A stretch of DNA of 64,000 bases from QAMX01 sp964515055 (GCA_964515055.1 CAZEUG010000005.1:1-64000), one strand, 5' to 3'; shown: positions 1-9,686, counted from the stretch's first letter. The notes: generated by a model from the letters alone, not told the origin. Numbers and translations: made by a program.

Positions 1-847
1 CCTGCCAATGATCCATCTCGTCGATCTGCTCCAGCGGCAGGAAGGTGAGCATCCGGATGCACTTCAAAACATCCGCATCACCGACGTTGCGCCAATACTG
101 ATAGAAATCGAACGGACTGGTCTTGTTCGGGTCGAGCCAAACCGCGTTGCCGGCGGTTTTGCCCATTTTGTGCCCCTGAGAATCGGTCAGCAGCGTGATG
201 GTCATGGCGCTGGCATCCTTGCCGAGCTTCCGACGAATCAGCTCGGTTCCGCCGAGCATATTGGACCATTGATCGTCTCCACCAAACTGCATATTGCAGC
301 CGTAATGCTGGAAGAGATAATAGAAATCGTAGGATTGCATGATCATGTAGTTGAATTCCAGGAAGGACAGCCCCTTTTCCATACGCTGCCGATAGCATTC
401 TGCGCGCAGCATATTATTGACGGAGAAACAGGCGCCAACATCGCGCAGAAGGTCAATGTAGTTGAGATTCAGAAGCCAGTCTGCATTGTTGAGCATCATA
501 GCTTTGCCCTCGCCAAAGTCGATAAACCGTTCCATCTGCCGCTTGAAGCACTCGGCGTTGTGGTCGATATCCTCTTTGGTCAACATTTTGCGCATATCGG
601 TTCGGCCGGACGGGTCGCCGATCATGGTTGTGCCGCCGCCGATCAGGGCAATCGGTTTGTTTCCTGCCATCTGCAGCCGCTTCATCAACGTCAACGCCAT
701 AAAATGCCCGGCAGTCAGACTATCCGCAGTGCAGTCGAAACCGATATAGAAGGTTGCCTGGCCATTGTTGATCATTTCGCGGATATGTGCCTCATCCGTT
801 ACCTGAGCAATTAAACCACGGGCTTGCAGTTCTTCATACAGGTTCAT
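1..847 (-). CDS. tyrS: Tyrosyl-tRNA synthetase, C-terminal part outside window
   Basis: Charges tRNA-Tyr with tyrosine in the cytoplasm. The first 282 codons are visible; the remainder, with any C-terminal S4 domain, lies beyond position 1. The translation begins MNLYEELQARGL and carries the class I catalytic fold: YIGFDCTADSLTAGH is the HIGH-equivalent region of bacterial TyrS, GGDDQWSNMLGG binds tyrosine and tRNA, and KMGKT stands in the KMSKS position. The ATG at 847-845 follows a T-box leader and has a purine-rich AGGAAG upstream. The gene is probably monocistronic in its leader and regulated by uncharged tRNA-Tyr. The assignment rests on whole-domain resemblance and matching leader specificity. 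Confidence 0.95.
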   Translation of the reverse strand, partial: MNLYEELQARGLIAQVTDEAHIREMINNGQATFYIGFDCTADSLTAGHFMALTLMKRLQMAGNKPIALIGGGTTMIGDPSGRTDMRKMLTKEDIDHNAECFKRQMERFIDFGEGKAMMLNNADWLLNLNYIDLLRDVGACFSVNNMLRAECYRQRMEKGLSFLEFNYMIMQSYDFYYLFQHYGCNMQFGGDDQWSNMLGGTELIRRKLGKDASAMTITLLTDSQGHKMGKTAGNAVWLDPNKTSPFDFYQYWRNVGDADVLKCIRMLTFLPLEQIDEMDHWQ

Positions 848-869
848 ATTTTGTATGCTTCCTTTCTTC

Positions 870-1141
870 TCCGGGAGGGTACAAAAAGACCCTCCGCAAT
901 GTAATTTGCAGAGGGCGACCCAAAAGACCGCGGTACCACCTCTTTCACAGTCCGACGAATCGGACTGCCTCCTGGCATTTAACGCATTGCAAACGGCACG
1001 GCCTACTGAACGGGGGAGACCCCGGAGTTCAACCGGCAGCTCAAGGAGGTATTTCACGGCTCCCTGACGTCAGCCTTTCACCAGACGGCTGCTCTCTGTG
1101 CGCACGAAAACCGATACTTCTTCCTGTCTCAGCTTTTGAAT
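870..1141 (-). ncRNA. T-box leader (tyrosine specifier) of tyrS
   Basis: Read on the minus strand, the leader contains the near-universal T-box sequence AGGTGGTACCGCGG at about 942-929, then an intrinsic terminator (arms CCCTCTGCAA and TTGCGGAGGG, followed by TCTTTTT, about 916-882). Upstream, GTGAAATACCTCC places a UAC tyrosine codon at 1051-1049 where the Stem I specifier loop is expected, just before the TTGAGCTGCCGG stretch. Uncharged tRNA-Tyr should stabilise the antiterminator and allow tyrS transcription. The specifier fits the downstream gene. Exact Stem I boundaries were not folded by program. Confidence 0.93.
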
Positions 1142-1147
1142 AGCCTT

Positions 1148-1175
1148 ATTATATCAAATATTTCTGTTTTGTCAA
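1148..1175 (-). promoter_or_regulatory. Sigma-A promoter of tyrS T-box transcript
   Basis: On the minus strand TTGACA (1175-1170) and TATAAT (1153-1148) are separated by 16 bp. Transcription would start near 1141 and give a leader of about 290 nt before tyrS. Both hexamers are perfect. Confidence 0.85.
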
Positions 1176-1309
1176 CCCCTGATTCGAAAAAAATCTGTAT
1201 CCATGCATCGAACAGGAAAAAGCAGAACCTGTATGAAACAGGCGCAGAAGGACGGATGCACTAACAGACCATATCACCTGCAAATGGAAGCCATTCCTGT
1301 CGAATTCGC

Positions 1310-1338
1310 TTGATTGCAGCCGCTTTTTCTGGTATAAT
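1310..1338 (+). promoter_or_regulatory. Sigma-A promoter of recJ operon
   Basis: TTGATT (1310-1315), 17 bp spacer, TATAAT (1333-1338), about 60 bp before the recJ start. The 1176-1309 stretch between the two divergent promoters shows nothing else that I can name. Confidence 0.75.
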
Positions 1339-1397
1339 ATAAAAGACTAACCGAGAAAAATGAATCGTACCCGATTAAAGGAGCAGAAATCAAAAAC

Positions 1398-3461
1398 ATG
1401 GCGCTGAAGACATGGAAAATCAAAGAAGCTGAGCGGCCAATCGATGCAGAAATGGCGCGAAAATGGTCCCTGACGCCGTTGCTGTGCAAATGTCTGGAAG
1501 CGCGAAACTGGACAAACGATGAACAGCTGGAGGCGCTCTTTTCCGGGACAACGGTCTTTCACGATCCGTTTCTCTTTCACGATATGCAGGCCGCGGTGGC
1601 ACGCATCCGCCGCGCCGTTCAACAACACGAACGCATCACAGTCTATGGCGACTATGACGTGGATGGCGTCACATCCTCCTACCTGCTGTCTACGGAGCTG
1701 ACCCGACAGGGTGCCACCTGCGACGTCTATATTCCGGAACGAAACGGCGAAGGGTATGGCCTGAATGCGGAGGCAATCGGCAAGATTGCGGAACGCGGGA
1801 CCACTTTGCTGATCACGGTAGATTGTGGTGTGACCGCGGTGGAGGAAGTCCGTATTGCATACGAACGCGGTATGCAGGTCATCATCACCGATCACCATGA
1901 ACCGTCCGATGTTTTGCCGGTCTGCGAAGCGCTCCTGAACCCCAAATGCGCCGACTGTGGGTATCCGTTTGCCGGACTGGCCGGTGTCGGCGTTGCGTTG
2001 AAGCTCGCATCTGCTCTGCGCGGAGACGGTGCCGATTCGCTGGACACATATGGAGACCTGGTAACATTGGGCACCATCGCAGACGTTGTCCCCCTGACGG
2101 ACGAAAACCGTTCCATCGTTTCCAGGGGGCTGGAAAGCATCCTGTATACTACCAACAAAGGCCTTGCCGCCCTGAACCGCGCAGCTGCATTCTGCGACGC
2201 CGCTCACAGCGCGGAGGATGTTGCGTTTAAGCTGGCACCCAAAATGAATGCAGCCGGCCGAATGCGCAGCGCACATGAGGCGTTCAAACTACTGCAAAGC
2301 CGCACTGCTGATGAAGCGGAAAGCCGTGCGGCCTATCTGTCCATCCTGAATACGGAACGGCAGGACGAGGAAAAGCGGATTTCTCAGGAAGCCGAGTCCA
2401 TGATCAATCCGCGACGCCTGACAACGTCCCGCGCCATTTGCCTGCTGGGGGACACCTGGAAGCACGGCATTATTGGTATTTCCGCAGCCAAACTGGCCGA
2501 ACGGTATCATGTTCCGACGGTTCTGTTTGCGCCGGACGGCGAGCTGATTCGTGGCTCTGCCCGCGGCGTTGAAGGCTTTGACCTGTTCGCGACGATGAAT
2601 CGTGCCGTGGAAGGGCTGAATGGCCGGTGCGGCGGCCATGCCATGGCTGCCGGTGTCACACTTCCGGCCAACGCATTTGACGAATTTCGCCGCCGCTTTG
2701 AATCCATTTGCCAGCACGATCCGGCACTGTCTGCTGAAACGTCGGTCGTCTGGGTCGACTGTGAGGTTCAGCCGGAAGAATTGACCGAAGAGAGCATCGC
2801 ATCACTTGCGCGTCTGGAACCGTTCGGTGCGGGGAATGAACGGCCGCAGCTCTGCCTGCGCAATGCCCGCATCGAAGAAATGATTCCGATCGGCGGCGGC
2901 AAGCACCTGAAAATGACGGTCAGTGCCGGTGGAAAACGCTGGAATTTGTTGGCGTTTCGCCAGCAGCGTGATCGCTTTCCACATCGCCGCGGGGATGTGG
3001 TCGATCTGGTCTTTACGGCATCCCTGGAGTCCTATCGGGGCGCAGCGACTGTCAAACTGATTCTGACCGATTTGCAGCCGTGCGCGGCCGTTCGCGAAAA
3101 AGAGGCGGACGCGGTGCAACGCTTCCAAACACTGAAGGCCGGTGGCATGGTCACGGGGACGTTCCCGAATCGCCGCACACTCGGACAGATCTGGCGGCGG
3201 CTCCTGGAGCTGGCTCCGGGCGGGTCACTGACCCCGGCACAGCTGGCTGTCGGTATCCAGACGGGTTTGACCGATATCATGGACGTGCTGACAGCCATAG
3301 AAGCCTTTGATGAGGCTGGCCTGATCGAGTGCATTTCATTCGACGCCATCAATTATCAGAGCGATCTTTTTATTCGCCTTTGTGCAGAACCGCATCAAAA
3401 AGCGGATTTGCAGGCGACCCCAATATATGCGAGATTTGCAGCCGGAGGTGGGCAGGCATGA
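1398..3461 (+). CDS. recJ: Single-stranded-DNA-specific exonuclease RecJ
   Basis: 5'-3' exonuclease on single-stranded DNA used in recombination and mismatch/base-excision repair. 687 aa. The DHH domain has YGDYDVDGVTSSY at residues about 83-95 and further metal-ligand motifs TVDCG and ITDHHEP; the DHHA1 domain carries RCGGHAMAAG near residue 410; an OB-like region follows, then a C-terminal extension of about 100 residues as in clostridial RecJ. Start ATG chosen because it begins the conserved N-terminus and lies 60 bp after a sigma-A promoter. The stop overlaps the relA start codons (GCATGATG), so the two are translationally coupled. Order recJ-relA-dtd-MBL-hemZ is typical of Clostridia. 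Confidence 0.95.
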   Translation: MALKTWKIKEAERPIDAEMARKWSLTPLLCKCLEARNWTNDEQLEALFSGTTVFHDPFLFHDMQAAVARIRRAVQQHERITVYGDYDVDGVTSSYLLSTELTRQGATCDVYIPERNGEGYGLNAEAIGKIAERGTTLLITVDCGVTAVEEVRIAYERGMQVIITDHHEPSDVLPVCEALLNPKCADCGYPFAGLAGVGVALKLASALRGDGADSLDTYGDLVTLGTIADVVPLTDENRSIVSRGLESILYTTNKGLAALNRAAAFCDAAHSAEDVAFKLAPKMNAAGRMRSAHEAFKLLQSRTADEAESRAAYLSILNTERQDEEKRISQEAESMINPRRLTTSRAICLLGDTWKHGIIGISAAKLAERYHVPTVLFAPDGELIRGSARGVEGFDLFATMNRAVEGLNGRCGGHAMAAGVTLPANAFDEFRRRFESICQHDPALSAETSVVWVDCEVQPEELTEESIASLARLEPFGAGNERPQLCLRNARIEEMIPIGGGKHLKMTVSAGGKRWNLLAFRQQRDRFPHRRGDVVDLVFTASLESYRGAATVKLILTDLQPCAAVREKEADAVQRFQTLKAGGMVTGTFPNRRTLGQIWRRLLELAPGGSLTPAQLAVGIQTGLTDIMDVLTAIEAFDEAGLIECISFDAINYQSDLFIRLCAEPHQKADLQATPIYARFAAGGGQA

Positions 3462-5749
3462 TGAATTATTCAGAAGAACATAAGCCGGTGGAACAGACGC
3501 AGACAGAATCATCTGTACCGATGACGCCCATCTGCAAAGCGGAGGAACAGTCCAATGAGGAGCGGGCGGAACGCCTGATCCAGAAATATGCCAAATATGG
3601 CCGCGTCAGCGAATTGCCCCGCATCCGTGAAGCCTTTCACTTTGCGGACGAAGCGCATCGCAATCAGTTTCGCGCCAGCGGCGAACCGTATATTTCCCAT
3701 CCGCTTGCCGTCGCAGAAATTGTCAGCGATATGGAGCTGGACGCCGATTCGGTGATTGCTGCACTCCTGCACGATACCGTCGAAGATACCGATGTCACCT
3801 ATGACGATGTCAAAGCGCGTTTCGGCGAGACTGTGGCCGATATTGTCGACGGCCTGACCAAACTGGAGAGAATTCCCTATACGTCGAAAGCGGAACAGGA
3901 AATGGAAAATCTCCGGAAAATGCTCATGGCCATGGCACGGGATATCCGTGTCATCCTGATCAAACTGGCAGACCGGCTGCACAATGTCCGTACCCTGAGT
4001 GCGCGCCCGGAGAAAAAACGCCGCGAGGTCGCACTGGAAACCATGGACGTCTACAGCCCCATTGCTCACCGACTTGGTATCACCAAGGTCAAGTGGGAAC
4101 TGGAAGACCTGTCGCTGCAATACCTGGATCCGATCGGTTACAACGAAATTGTGACGGCACTCGAACATACAAGCGAAATGCGCGAAGACCTGATCAGTAC
4201 CATCAAAGCACAGATGCAGCACTATTTTTCAGAGCAGGGACTGGAAAACGTCTATATTGAGGGTCGCGTCAAGCATATCTACAGCATTTACCGCAAAATG
4301 TTCATGCAGAACAAAACGCTGGACGAGGTCTATGATCTCTATGCAGTCCGCGTCATTGTCGATACGAAGGAAGAATGCTACAACATTCTGGGCCTGATTC
4401 ACGAAATGTACAAACCGATTCCGGGACGTTTCAAGGACTATATCAGTACCCCGAAGCCGAATATGTATCAGTCGTTGCACACCACCCTGATTGGCCGCCG
4501 GGGGATTCCGTTTGAGGTGCAGATTCGCACCTGGGAAATGCATCACATTGCCGAATACGGCGTTGCGGCACACTGGAAATACAAGCAGGGTCTTTCATCC
4601 ACTGATGAGGATTACAATAACAAGCTCGGCTGGATTCGTCAGATGCTGGAAACACAGCAGGATACGGATGCGGAGGACTTCATCTCCACCTTCAAAATCG
4701 ATATGTTCGCCGATGAGGTGTATGTGTTTACCCCCAAGGGCGATGTCATCAGCCTGCCCGCCGGTGCCACGCTGATTGATTTTGCATACGCCATTCACTC
4801 CGAGGTCGGCAATCATATGATCGGTGGAAAAATCAACAACCGCATCGTCCCGATCGATACCAAACCGCAGAACGGCGATATTGTTGAAGTTCTGACCTCC
4901 AAAGCTTCACGCGGCCCATCCAGAGACTGGCTGAAAATTGCCAGAACAAGTGGTGCGCGCTCCAAAATCAAACAGTGGTATAAGCGGGAGCGCAGAGAGG
5001 AAAACGTCGAACAGGGTTTGGAAAGCCTGGAACGCGAGCTGAAACGCCATGGTCTGTTGATTGAGGAAATCAAACAGAGCGAAGCGCTGTCGGCTGCGTT
5101 GAAAAAGCTCTCCTTCAACTCCTTTGACGACCTGTGCGCAGGCATCGGCTACGGCGGCGTGACTGCGCTGCGTGCGGCCAATCGCATCAAAGAGGAGGTT
5201 GCCCGCGCCCCGCAGTCGGCTGCGGCGGAGCAGAACGGCTTGCAGCTCGGAACGCTGCCGGAGGTTCGCCGCTCCGAAAGCGGCGTCATCGTGGAAGGCG
5301 TGGATTCCTGCCTGGTCAAATTTGCACATTGCTGTACGCCGGTTCCGGGCGATTCGATCATTGGCTTCGTCACGCGTGGCTATGGCGTTTCTGTCCACTG
5401 CGCGGATTGCGTCAATGTACAGTCGCTGGAAGCGGCAGAGCATACGGCCAACCGTTTTGTGCCTGTTTCCTGGGCAGATGTGATCGAAGGCGAATTCGTT
5501 GCACAAATTGATATCTGTGGCCATGATCGCGTCGCGCTGATCGCAGATGTGACAACAATGCTGGCCAATATGCACATCATGATTCACAGCCTGCAGGCCA
5601 AACAGCTGCCTGGCGGAATGCACCTTCTGACGCTGGGTCTGGGTGTCGGCAGCAAGGAATATCTGGAATCCGTCTGCCTGAAGCTGAAACGAATCAAAGG
5701 CGTGGACACCATCAACCGGTGCGGCCATGTGCATGGCGAAATTGTATAA
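3458..5749 (+). CDS. relA: Bifunctional (p)ppGpp synthetase/hydrolase Rel
   Basis: Makes and degrades the stringent-response alarmones ppGpp and pppGpp. 763 aa, the usual length. Order of domains: HD hydrolase with HDTVEDT at residues about 105-111 (intact, so hydrolysis is expected); RelA/SpoT synthetase with RFKDYISTPKPNMYQSLHTT at about 325; TGS domain beginning VYVFTPKGD near 420; C-terminal region with a conserved CCTPVPGD motif; ACT domain from about 678. Start ATG at 3458, preceded by GGAGGT with 8 nt spacing; the adjacent ATG at 3461 is an equally good in-frame choice. A longer upstream reading frame exists but would overlap recJ heavily. Confidence 0.95.
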   Translation: MMNYSEEHKPVEQTQTESSVPMTPICKAEEQSNEERAERLIQKYAKYGRVSELPRIREAFHFADEAHRNQFRASGEPYISHPLAVAEIVSDMELDADSVIAALLHDTVEDTDVTYDDVKARFGETVADIVDGLTKLERIPYTSKAEQEMENLRKMLMAMARDIRVILIKLADRLHNVRTLSARPEKKRREVALETMDVYSPIAHRLGITKVKWELEDLSLQYLDPIGYNEIVTALEHTSEMREDLISTIKAQMQHYFSEQGLENVYIEGRVKHIYSIYRKMFMQNKTLDEVYDLYAVRVIVDTKEECYNILGLIHEMYKPIPGRFKDYISTPKPNMYQSLHTTLIGRRGIPFEVQIRTWEMHHIAEYGVAAHWKYKQGLSSTDEDYNNKLGWIRQMLETQQDTDAEDFISTFKIDMFADEVYVFTPKGDVISLPAGATLIDFAYAIHSEVGNHMIGGKINNRIVPIDTKPQNGDIVEVLTSKASRGPSRDWLKIARTSGARSKIKQWYKRERREENVEQGLESLERELKRHGLLIEEIKQSEALSAALKKLSFNSFDDLCAGIGYGGVTALRAANRIKEEVARAPQSAAAEQNGLQLGTLPEVRRSESGVIVEGVDSCLVKFAHCCTPVPGDSIIGFVTRGYGVSVHCADCVNVQSLEAAEHTANRFVPVSWADVIEGEFVAQIDICGHDRVALIADVTTMLANMHIMIHSLQAKQLPGGMHLLTLGLGVGSKEYLESVCLKLKRIKGVDTINRCGHVHGEIV

Positions 5750-5773
5750 TGAGTGAATCTGGAGGTTCAGACT

Positions 5774-6253
5774 GTGATTGCAGTTGTTCAACGCGTCAGC
5801 AGCGCATCCGTCACCATTGACGGCGTCTGTTCTGCTGAAATCGGAACCGGTCTTTTGATCCTGATCGGCGTCCGAAAAGGGGATACGGAGGCGGATGCCT
5901 CGTACCTGGCATCCAAATGCACCGGGCTCCGCATTTTTGAAGATGCAGCCGGGAAAATGAATCTGTCAACGGCTGCAGTCAATGGCTCGCTGCTGATTGT
6001 CACAAACTTCACCCTGTATGGGAACTGCGTCCACGGCAGACGCCCCTCCTTTGAGGATGCGGAACGGCCGGAGCGTGCAAAGCCTTTGACCGACCTGTTT
6101 ATCGCAGAATGCGCAAAAAGTGGTCTGCCAGTGCAGCAGGGTGTGTTTGGCGCGGATATGAAGGTTGCACTGGTCAATGACGGACCGGTTACCCTGGTCA
6201 TCGATTCGGCCGCCCGTACCTCCAGTGTCGCATCCGGCACAGAGGAAAGGTGA
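5774..6253 (+). CDS. dtd: D-aminoacyl-tRNA deacylase
   Basis: Removes D-amino acids (and glycine mischarged on tRNA-Ala) from tRNA. 159 aa. Begins MIAVVQRVSSASV as in the family. GTG start chosen: GGAGGT lies 7 nt upstream; an earlier in-frame GTG at 5753 lacks this. NDGPVT, the cross-subunit Gly-cisPro motif, is intact near the C-terminus, and GRRPSF is present. The usual SQFTL active-site segment reads TNFTL: the key Thr is kept, but Ser and Gln are replaced by Thr and Asn. It follows relA by 24 nt, in the same operon. A C-terminal tail of about 12 residues extends past the usual end. Confidence 0.92.
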   Translation: MIAVVQRVSSASVTIDGVCSAEIGTGLLILIGVRKGDTEADASYLASKCTGLRIFEDAAGKMNLSTAAVNGSLLIVTNFTLYGNCVHGRRPSFEDAERPERAKPLTDLFIAECAKSGLPVQQGVFGADMKVALVNDGPVTLVIDSAARTSSVASGTEER

Positions 6254-6259
6254 AATTGT

Positions 6260-7423
6260 GTGTTTTCCGTTTTGATTGCCATAGTTTATCTGGCCTTTGT
6301 CAGCCTTGGACTGCCGGATTCACTGTTGGGCGCAGCCTGGCCGGTGATGCGGGAGGAGCTGTCGATGCCTATTTCCGGAGCGGGTGTAGTATCCATGACG
6401 ATTGCAGCCGGAACCGTCCTCTCCAGTCTCTTTTCTGACCGGCTGACCTGCAAGCTGGGAACCGGACGAGTGACGGCGATCAGCGTTGCAATGACCGCAC
6501 TGGCGCTGTTTGGCTTTTCAACGGCCACCTCGTTTATCTGGCTCTGCGTATGGGCTGTTCCGTATGGCCTGGGCGCGGGAGCGGTAGATGCCGCTCTGAA
6601 TAACTTTGCTGCACTGCACTGTTCCTCCCGCCACATGAGCTGGCTGCACGGCTGCTGGGGCGTCGGTGCCGCGATCAGCCCGTACATCATGAGCGCCTGC
6701 CTGGCGGGTGAACGGGGCTGGCGCATGGGATATCTGACCGTATCCGTCATTCAAATCGCGCTGACGGCGATTCTATTTGTCAGTCTGCCCCTCTGGAGGA
6801 ATGCCGGAGCGAGCACCTCGACGCAATCCCGCCGCGCACAACCGCTTCGAAAAGTCGTCACCATTCGCGGCGTTGTGTATGTCATGCTTGCCTTTTTTTG
6901 CTATTGCGCCATGGAATCGACCGCAGGTCTCTGGGCCAGCAGCTATCTGGTGGAGCATTCCGGCTTCGATGCGAAAATCGCCGCTTCGTTTGCATCGCTC
7001 TTTTTTATCGGCATGATGCTCGGCCGTTTCCTTTGCGGCTTTGTGGCCGAAAAGATCGGGGATCGCCTGATGATTCGTGTGGGGATTCTCGTGGTTTTGC
7101 TGGGGCTGCTGCTGCTGGCACTGCCGTCAGAAAACGGAACCCCCACGCTGATCGGGCTGTGTGTGACCGGGCTGGGCAGCGCCCCGATTTATCCCTCTAT
7201 CATTCATTCGACACCAATCAATTTCGGCGTCGAAAATTCTCAGGCCATTGTCGGCGTTCAAATGGCCAGCGCCTATATCGGCAGCACGTTTATGCCGCCG
7301 CTGTTTGGTCTGCTTGCACAGCACATCAGCGTGGGACTGTATCCGTTCTATCTGCTGTTCTTTGCACTGCTGATGCTCTGTATGTCTGAACGGCTCAATC
7401 AAATTGCACCCAAAAAGAGCTGA
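6260..7423 (+). CDS. Major facilitator superfamily transporter
   Basis: Polytopic membrane protein of 387 aa with about 12 hydrophobic segments and the MFS signature region SDRLTCKLGTGRV after the second segment. The second half repeats the pattern (GRFLCGFVAEKIGDRL). GTG start, with AGGAAAGG about 9 nt upstream; six bases separate it from the dtd stop. The first segment LAFVSLGLPDSLLGAAWP resembles FucP/GlcP-like sugar or drug carriers of Firmicutes. Substrate not deducible. The four neighbours are housekeeping genes, and nothing in the operon points to a specific substrate. Confidence 0.85.
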   Translation: MFSVLIAIVYLAFVSLGLPDSLLGAAWPVMREELSMPISGAGVVSMTIAAGTVLSSLFSDRLTCKLGTGRVTAISVAMTALALFGFSTATSFIWLCVWAVPYGLGAGAVDAALNNFAALHCSSRHMSWLHGCWGVGAAISPYIMSACLAGERGWRMGYLTVSVIQIALTAILFVSLPLWRNAGASTSTQSRRAQPLRKVVTIRGVVYVMLAFFCYCAMESTAGLWASSYLVEHSGFDAKIAASFASLFFIGMMLGRFLCGFVAEKIGDRLMIRVGILVVLLGLLLLALPSENGTPTLIGLCVTGLGSAPIYPSIIHSTPINFGVENSQAIVGVQMASAYIGSTFMPPLFGLLAQHISVGLYPFYLLFFALLMLCMSERLNQIAPKKS

Positions 7424-7460
7424 ATATCAAATTATTGTTTTTCGAACAGGAGGAATCAAC

Positions 7461-8114
7461 GTGGAAGTCAAAACGATTACAGTGGGCACATCCGGGACGA
7501 ATTGCTATATCGTCTATGACCAACATGGAGGAGAGGCATCTGTCATTGACCCCGGAGCAGAGGCGGAAAAGATCCTCAGATTTCTCGCGGAAAAGGAACT
7601 GCGCGTCAAAAATATCTTTTTGACGCATGGCCATTTCGACCATATCCTTGCAGTTCAGCAGATTCAGGAAAAAACAGGCGCACGCATTGTCATCCATGCA
7701 GAGGATGCACACTGCCTGCAAAGCTCCCATGCGGCGTTGTATTCATCCATCATGCGGGAACCGTTCCGCGTCTCCAAGGCGGATATCTGTCTGCACGGCG
7801 GCGAAAAGACCATTGTCGGTACGGTAGAGGCGGAATTCGTCCATACGCCCGGACATACACCGGGCTCGGTCTGCATTGTCATGGACAATGTGATCTTTAC
7901 GGGCGACACCATTTTTGAAGGCGACGTCGGGCGTACTGACTTGCCGGGCGGCAGCGCCTCCTCACTGAAAAGATCGCTGGCGTGGCTCTATCGTCTGCCG
8001 TACGATTATATTTTATATCCGGGTCATGGCGCACCGACTACGCTTGGTATGGAGCGGGACAACAACCGCTACCTGAGAGCGGCCGCCGGAATTTCGAAAA
8101 GCACGGTTCTGTGA
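7461..8114 (+). CDS. MBL-fold hydrolase, glyoxalase II-like
   Basis: 217-aa single-domain metallo-beta-lactamase fold enzyme. Metal motif THGHFDH, then HTPGHTPGS, FTGDTIFEGDVGR and YPGHG supply the dinuclear zinc or iron ligands of the YcbL/hydroxyacylglutathione-hydrolase group. GTG start chosen because AGGAGGA lies 8 nt upstream and the sequence then begins MEVKTITVGTSGTNCY. Lacks the C-terminal helical substrate domain of classical glyoxalase II, so the substrate is uncertain. A member of this family commonly stands between rel/dtd and hemZ in Clostridia, which matches here. Confidence 0.88.
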   Translation: MEVKTITVGTSGTNCYIVYDQHGGEASVIDPGAEAEKILRFLAEKELRVKNIFLTHGHFDHILAVQQIQEKTGARIVIHAEDAHCLQSSHAALYSSIMREPFRVSKADICLHGGEKTIVGTVEAEFVHTPGHTPGSVCIVMDNVIFTGDTIFEGDVGRTDLPGGSASSLKRSLAWLYRLPYDYILYPGHGAPTTLGMERDNNRYLRAAAGISKSTVL

Positions 8115-8135
8115 TCAAAAAGGAGATGCGATACC

Positions 8136-9686
8136 ATGCATATTTATATGACAGATCCGACCTATCGTTTTGATGTGGAGCAGACGGCAATCATTCTGTT
8201 CCCGGAACGAACCCCCCGCGTGGAGATCGGGATGCCGCCGCGTGCATCCATTCAGGAAGACTATGGCGTGGCCTCTATTTCCGTCCTGCCCAAAAGCGTG
8301 GCTGCAACCTGCCTGCTGCAGCTGGACGGCAAGCTCTGCCGCGAAACGGCACGAACAGTCTTTGAGGCCGATCAAACCGAAGAAGAGAAAAAAACGGAAA
8401 TTCGACATACCCTCCGTCGCAGCGTTTATAAGGCGTTTGTCTCCCTTACTGGAACGAGACCGGCATGGGGCGCGTTGGCCGGTGTTCGTCCGGGCAAGCT
8501 GGCCAGAAAACTGATCGAATCCGGCCGCACGGAAGATGAAGCCCGGCGTCAGTTGGAATCGCGCTATGGGATTCGCCGCGATAAGGCCACATTGGCTCTG
8601 GCCGCGGCGCGGGAAGCCATCAAGCTGAAATCGGCGATGACACCGGAAGATGTATCGGTCTATCTCGGCATTCCGTTCTGTCCAAGCCGCTGTGCGTACT
8701 GCTCCTTTATCAGTAAGAACGCCTCGGCGGCGGGCGCTGAAGAGATCAACCGCTATCTGGAGGTGCTGATTGCGGAGCTGACTGCGACGGCGGAACAGCT
8801 GAACGCAGTGGGATGCCGCGTCCAATCGCTTTATATCGGCGGCGGCACCCCCACCACACTGACAGCGGAGCAGATTGCCCGCCTGCTCGCTCAGGCAACC
8901 GGCACACTTCCGATGGCGCAGAACGCGGAAGTCACGCTGGAAGCCGGACGCCCGGATACCATTTCACGTGAAAAGCTGACGGCAGCAGCCGAAGGCGGCG
9001 TCAACCGCATCAGCATCAACCCACAGACCTTTTCCAACCGCGTGCTGACGCTGGTCGGTCGGAAGCACTCCGTGGAAGATATTTACCGCGTGTATGATAT
9101 GGCTCGTGAGCTGAATCGCTTTGAAATCAATATGGATTTGATCGCGGGCTTGCCGGGAGACAGCCTGGCCGGCTTTGCCAACAGTGTGACGAGCGCCTGT
9201 AGCCTTCAGCCAGACAATATCACTGTCCACACGCTGGCGATGAAAAAGGGCTCTGCGCTGACAGAGGCCATGCGGGAAGGCAATCTTCGCCAGCATACAC
9301 CGGCTGTTCTGGAAGAAATGCTGCGCACGGGCGAGCAAATCCTCCATGAAAATGGATATGAGCCGTACTACCTCTATCGTCAAAAATATTCCGGCGGCAG
9401 CTTCGAAAATGTCGGGTATGCGCGAAACGGTGCCATTTGCCGATACAATATCTATATGATGGACGAGCTGATGCCGGTCGTCAGCTGCGGAGCGGGTGCA
9501 GTCACCAAGCTGGGCTTTGATGAAGACGGTCAAATTCTGCGGATTGCGAACCCCAAATACCCGGAGGATTATATCCGCCGCGCAGAGGAAATTATCGGCA
9601 ACCGCGCCAAAATCGGCGCATTCTATCGCGGCGAATGGACACCGGACGGACAGACGAATCAGGCAACGGAAGCCGACGAAACATAA
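8136..9686 (+). CDS. hemZ: HemZ-type radical SAM coproporphyrinogen dehydrogenase
   Basis: Oxygen-independent coproporphyrinogen III oxidase-like radical SAM enzyme, 516 aa. The HemZ-specific N-terminal domain (residues about 1-170) is followed by the radical SAM core: Cys182, Cys186 and Cys189 form CPSRCAYC, then YIGGGTPTTL and the AdoMet-binding NPQTFS/LIAGLPGD stretches. KYSGGSFENVGYA near 425 is typical of HemZ. ATG follows AAGGAG by 11 nt. In Clostridia this family is retained even where heme synthesis is incomplete, so the true substrate may differ. Gene order relative to relA and the MBL hydrolase supports the HemZ call. Confidence 0.9.
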   Translation: MHIYMTDPTYRFDVEQTAIILFPERTPRVEIGMPPRASIQEDYGVASISVLPKSVAATCLLQLDGKLCRETARTVFEADQTEEEKKTEIRHTLRRSVYKAFVSLTGTRPAWGALAGVRPGKLARKLIESGRTEDEARRQLESRYGIRRDKATLALAAAREAIKLKSAMTPEDVSVYLGIPFCPSRCAYCSFISKNASAAGAEEINRYLEVLIAELTATAEQLNAVGCRVQSLYIGGGTPTTLTAEQIARLLAQATGTLPMAQNAEVTLEAGRPDTISREKLTAAAEGGVNRISINPQTFSNRVLTLVGRKHSVEDIYRVYDMARELNRFEINMDLIAGLPGDSLAGFANSVTSACSLQPDNITVHTLAMKKGSALTEAMREGNLRQHTPAVLEEMLRTGEQILHENGYEPYYLYRQKYSGGSFENVGYARNGAICRYNIYMMDELMPVVSCGAGAVTKLGFDEDGQILRIANPKYPEDYIRRAEEIIGNRAKIGAFYRGEWTPDGQTNQATEADET

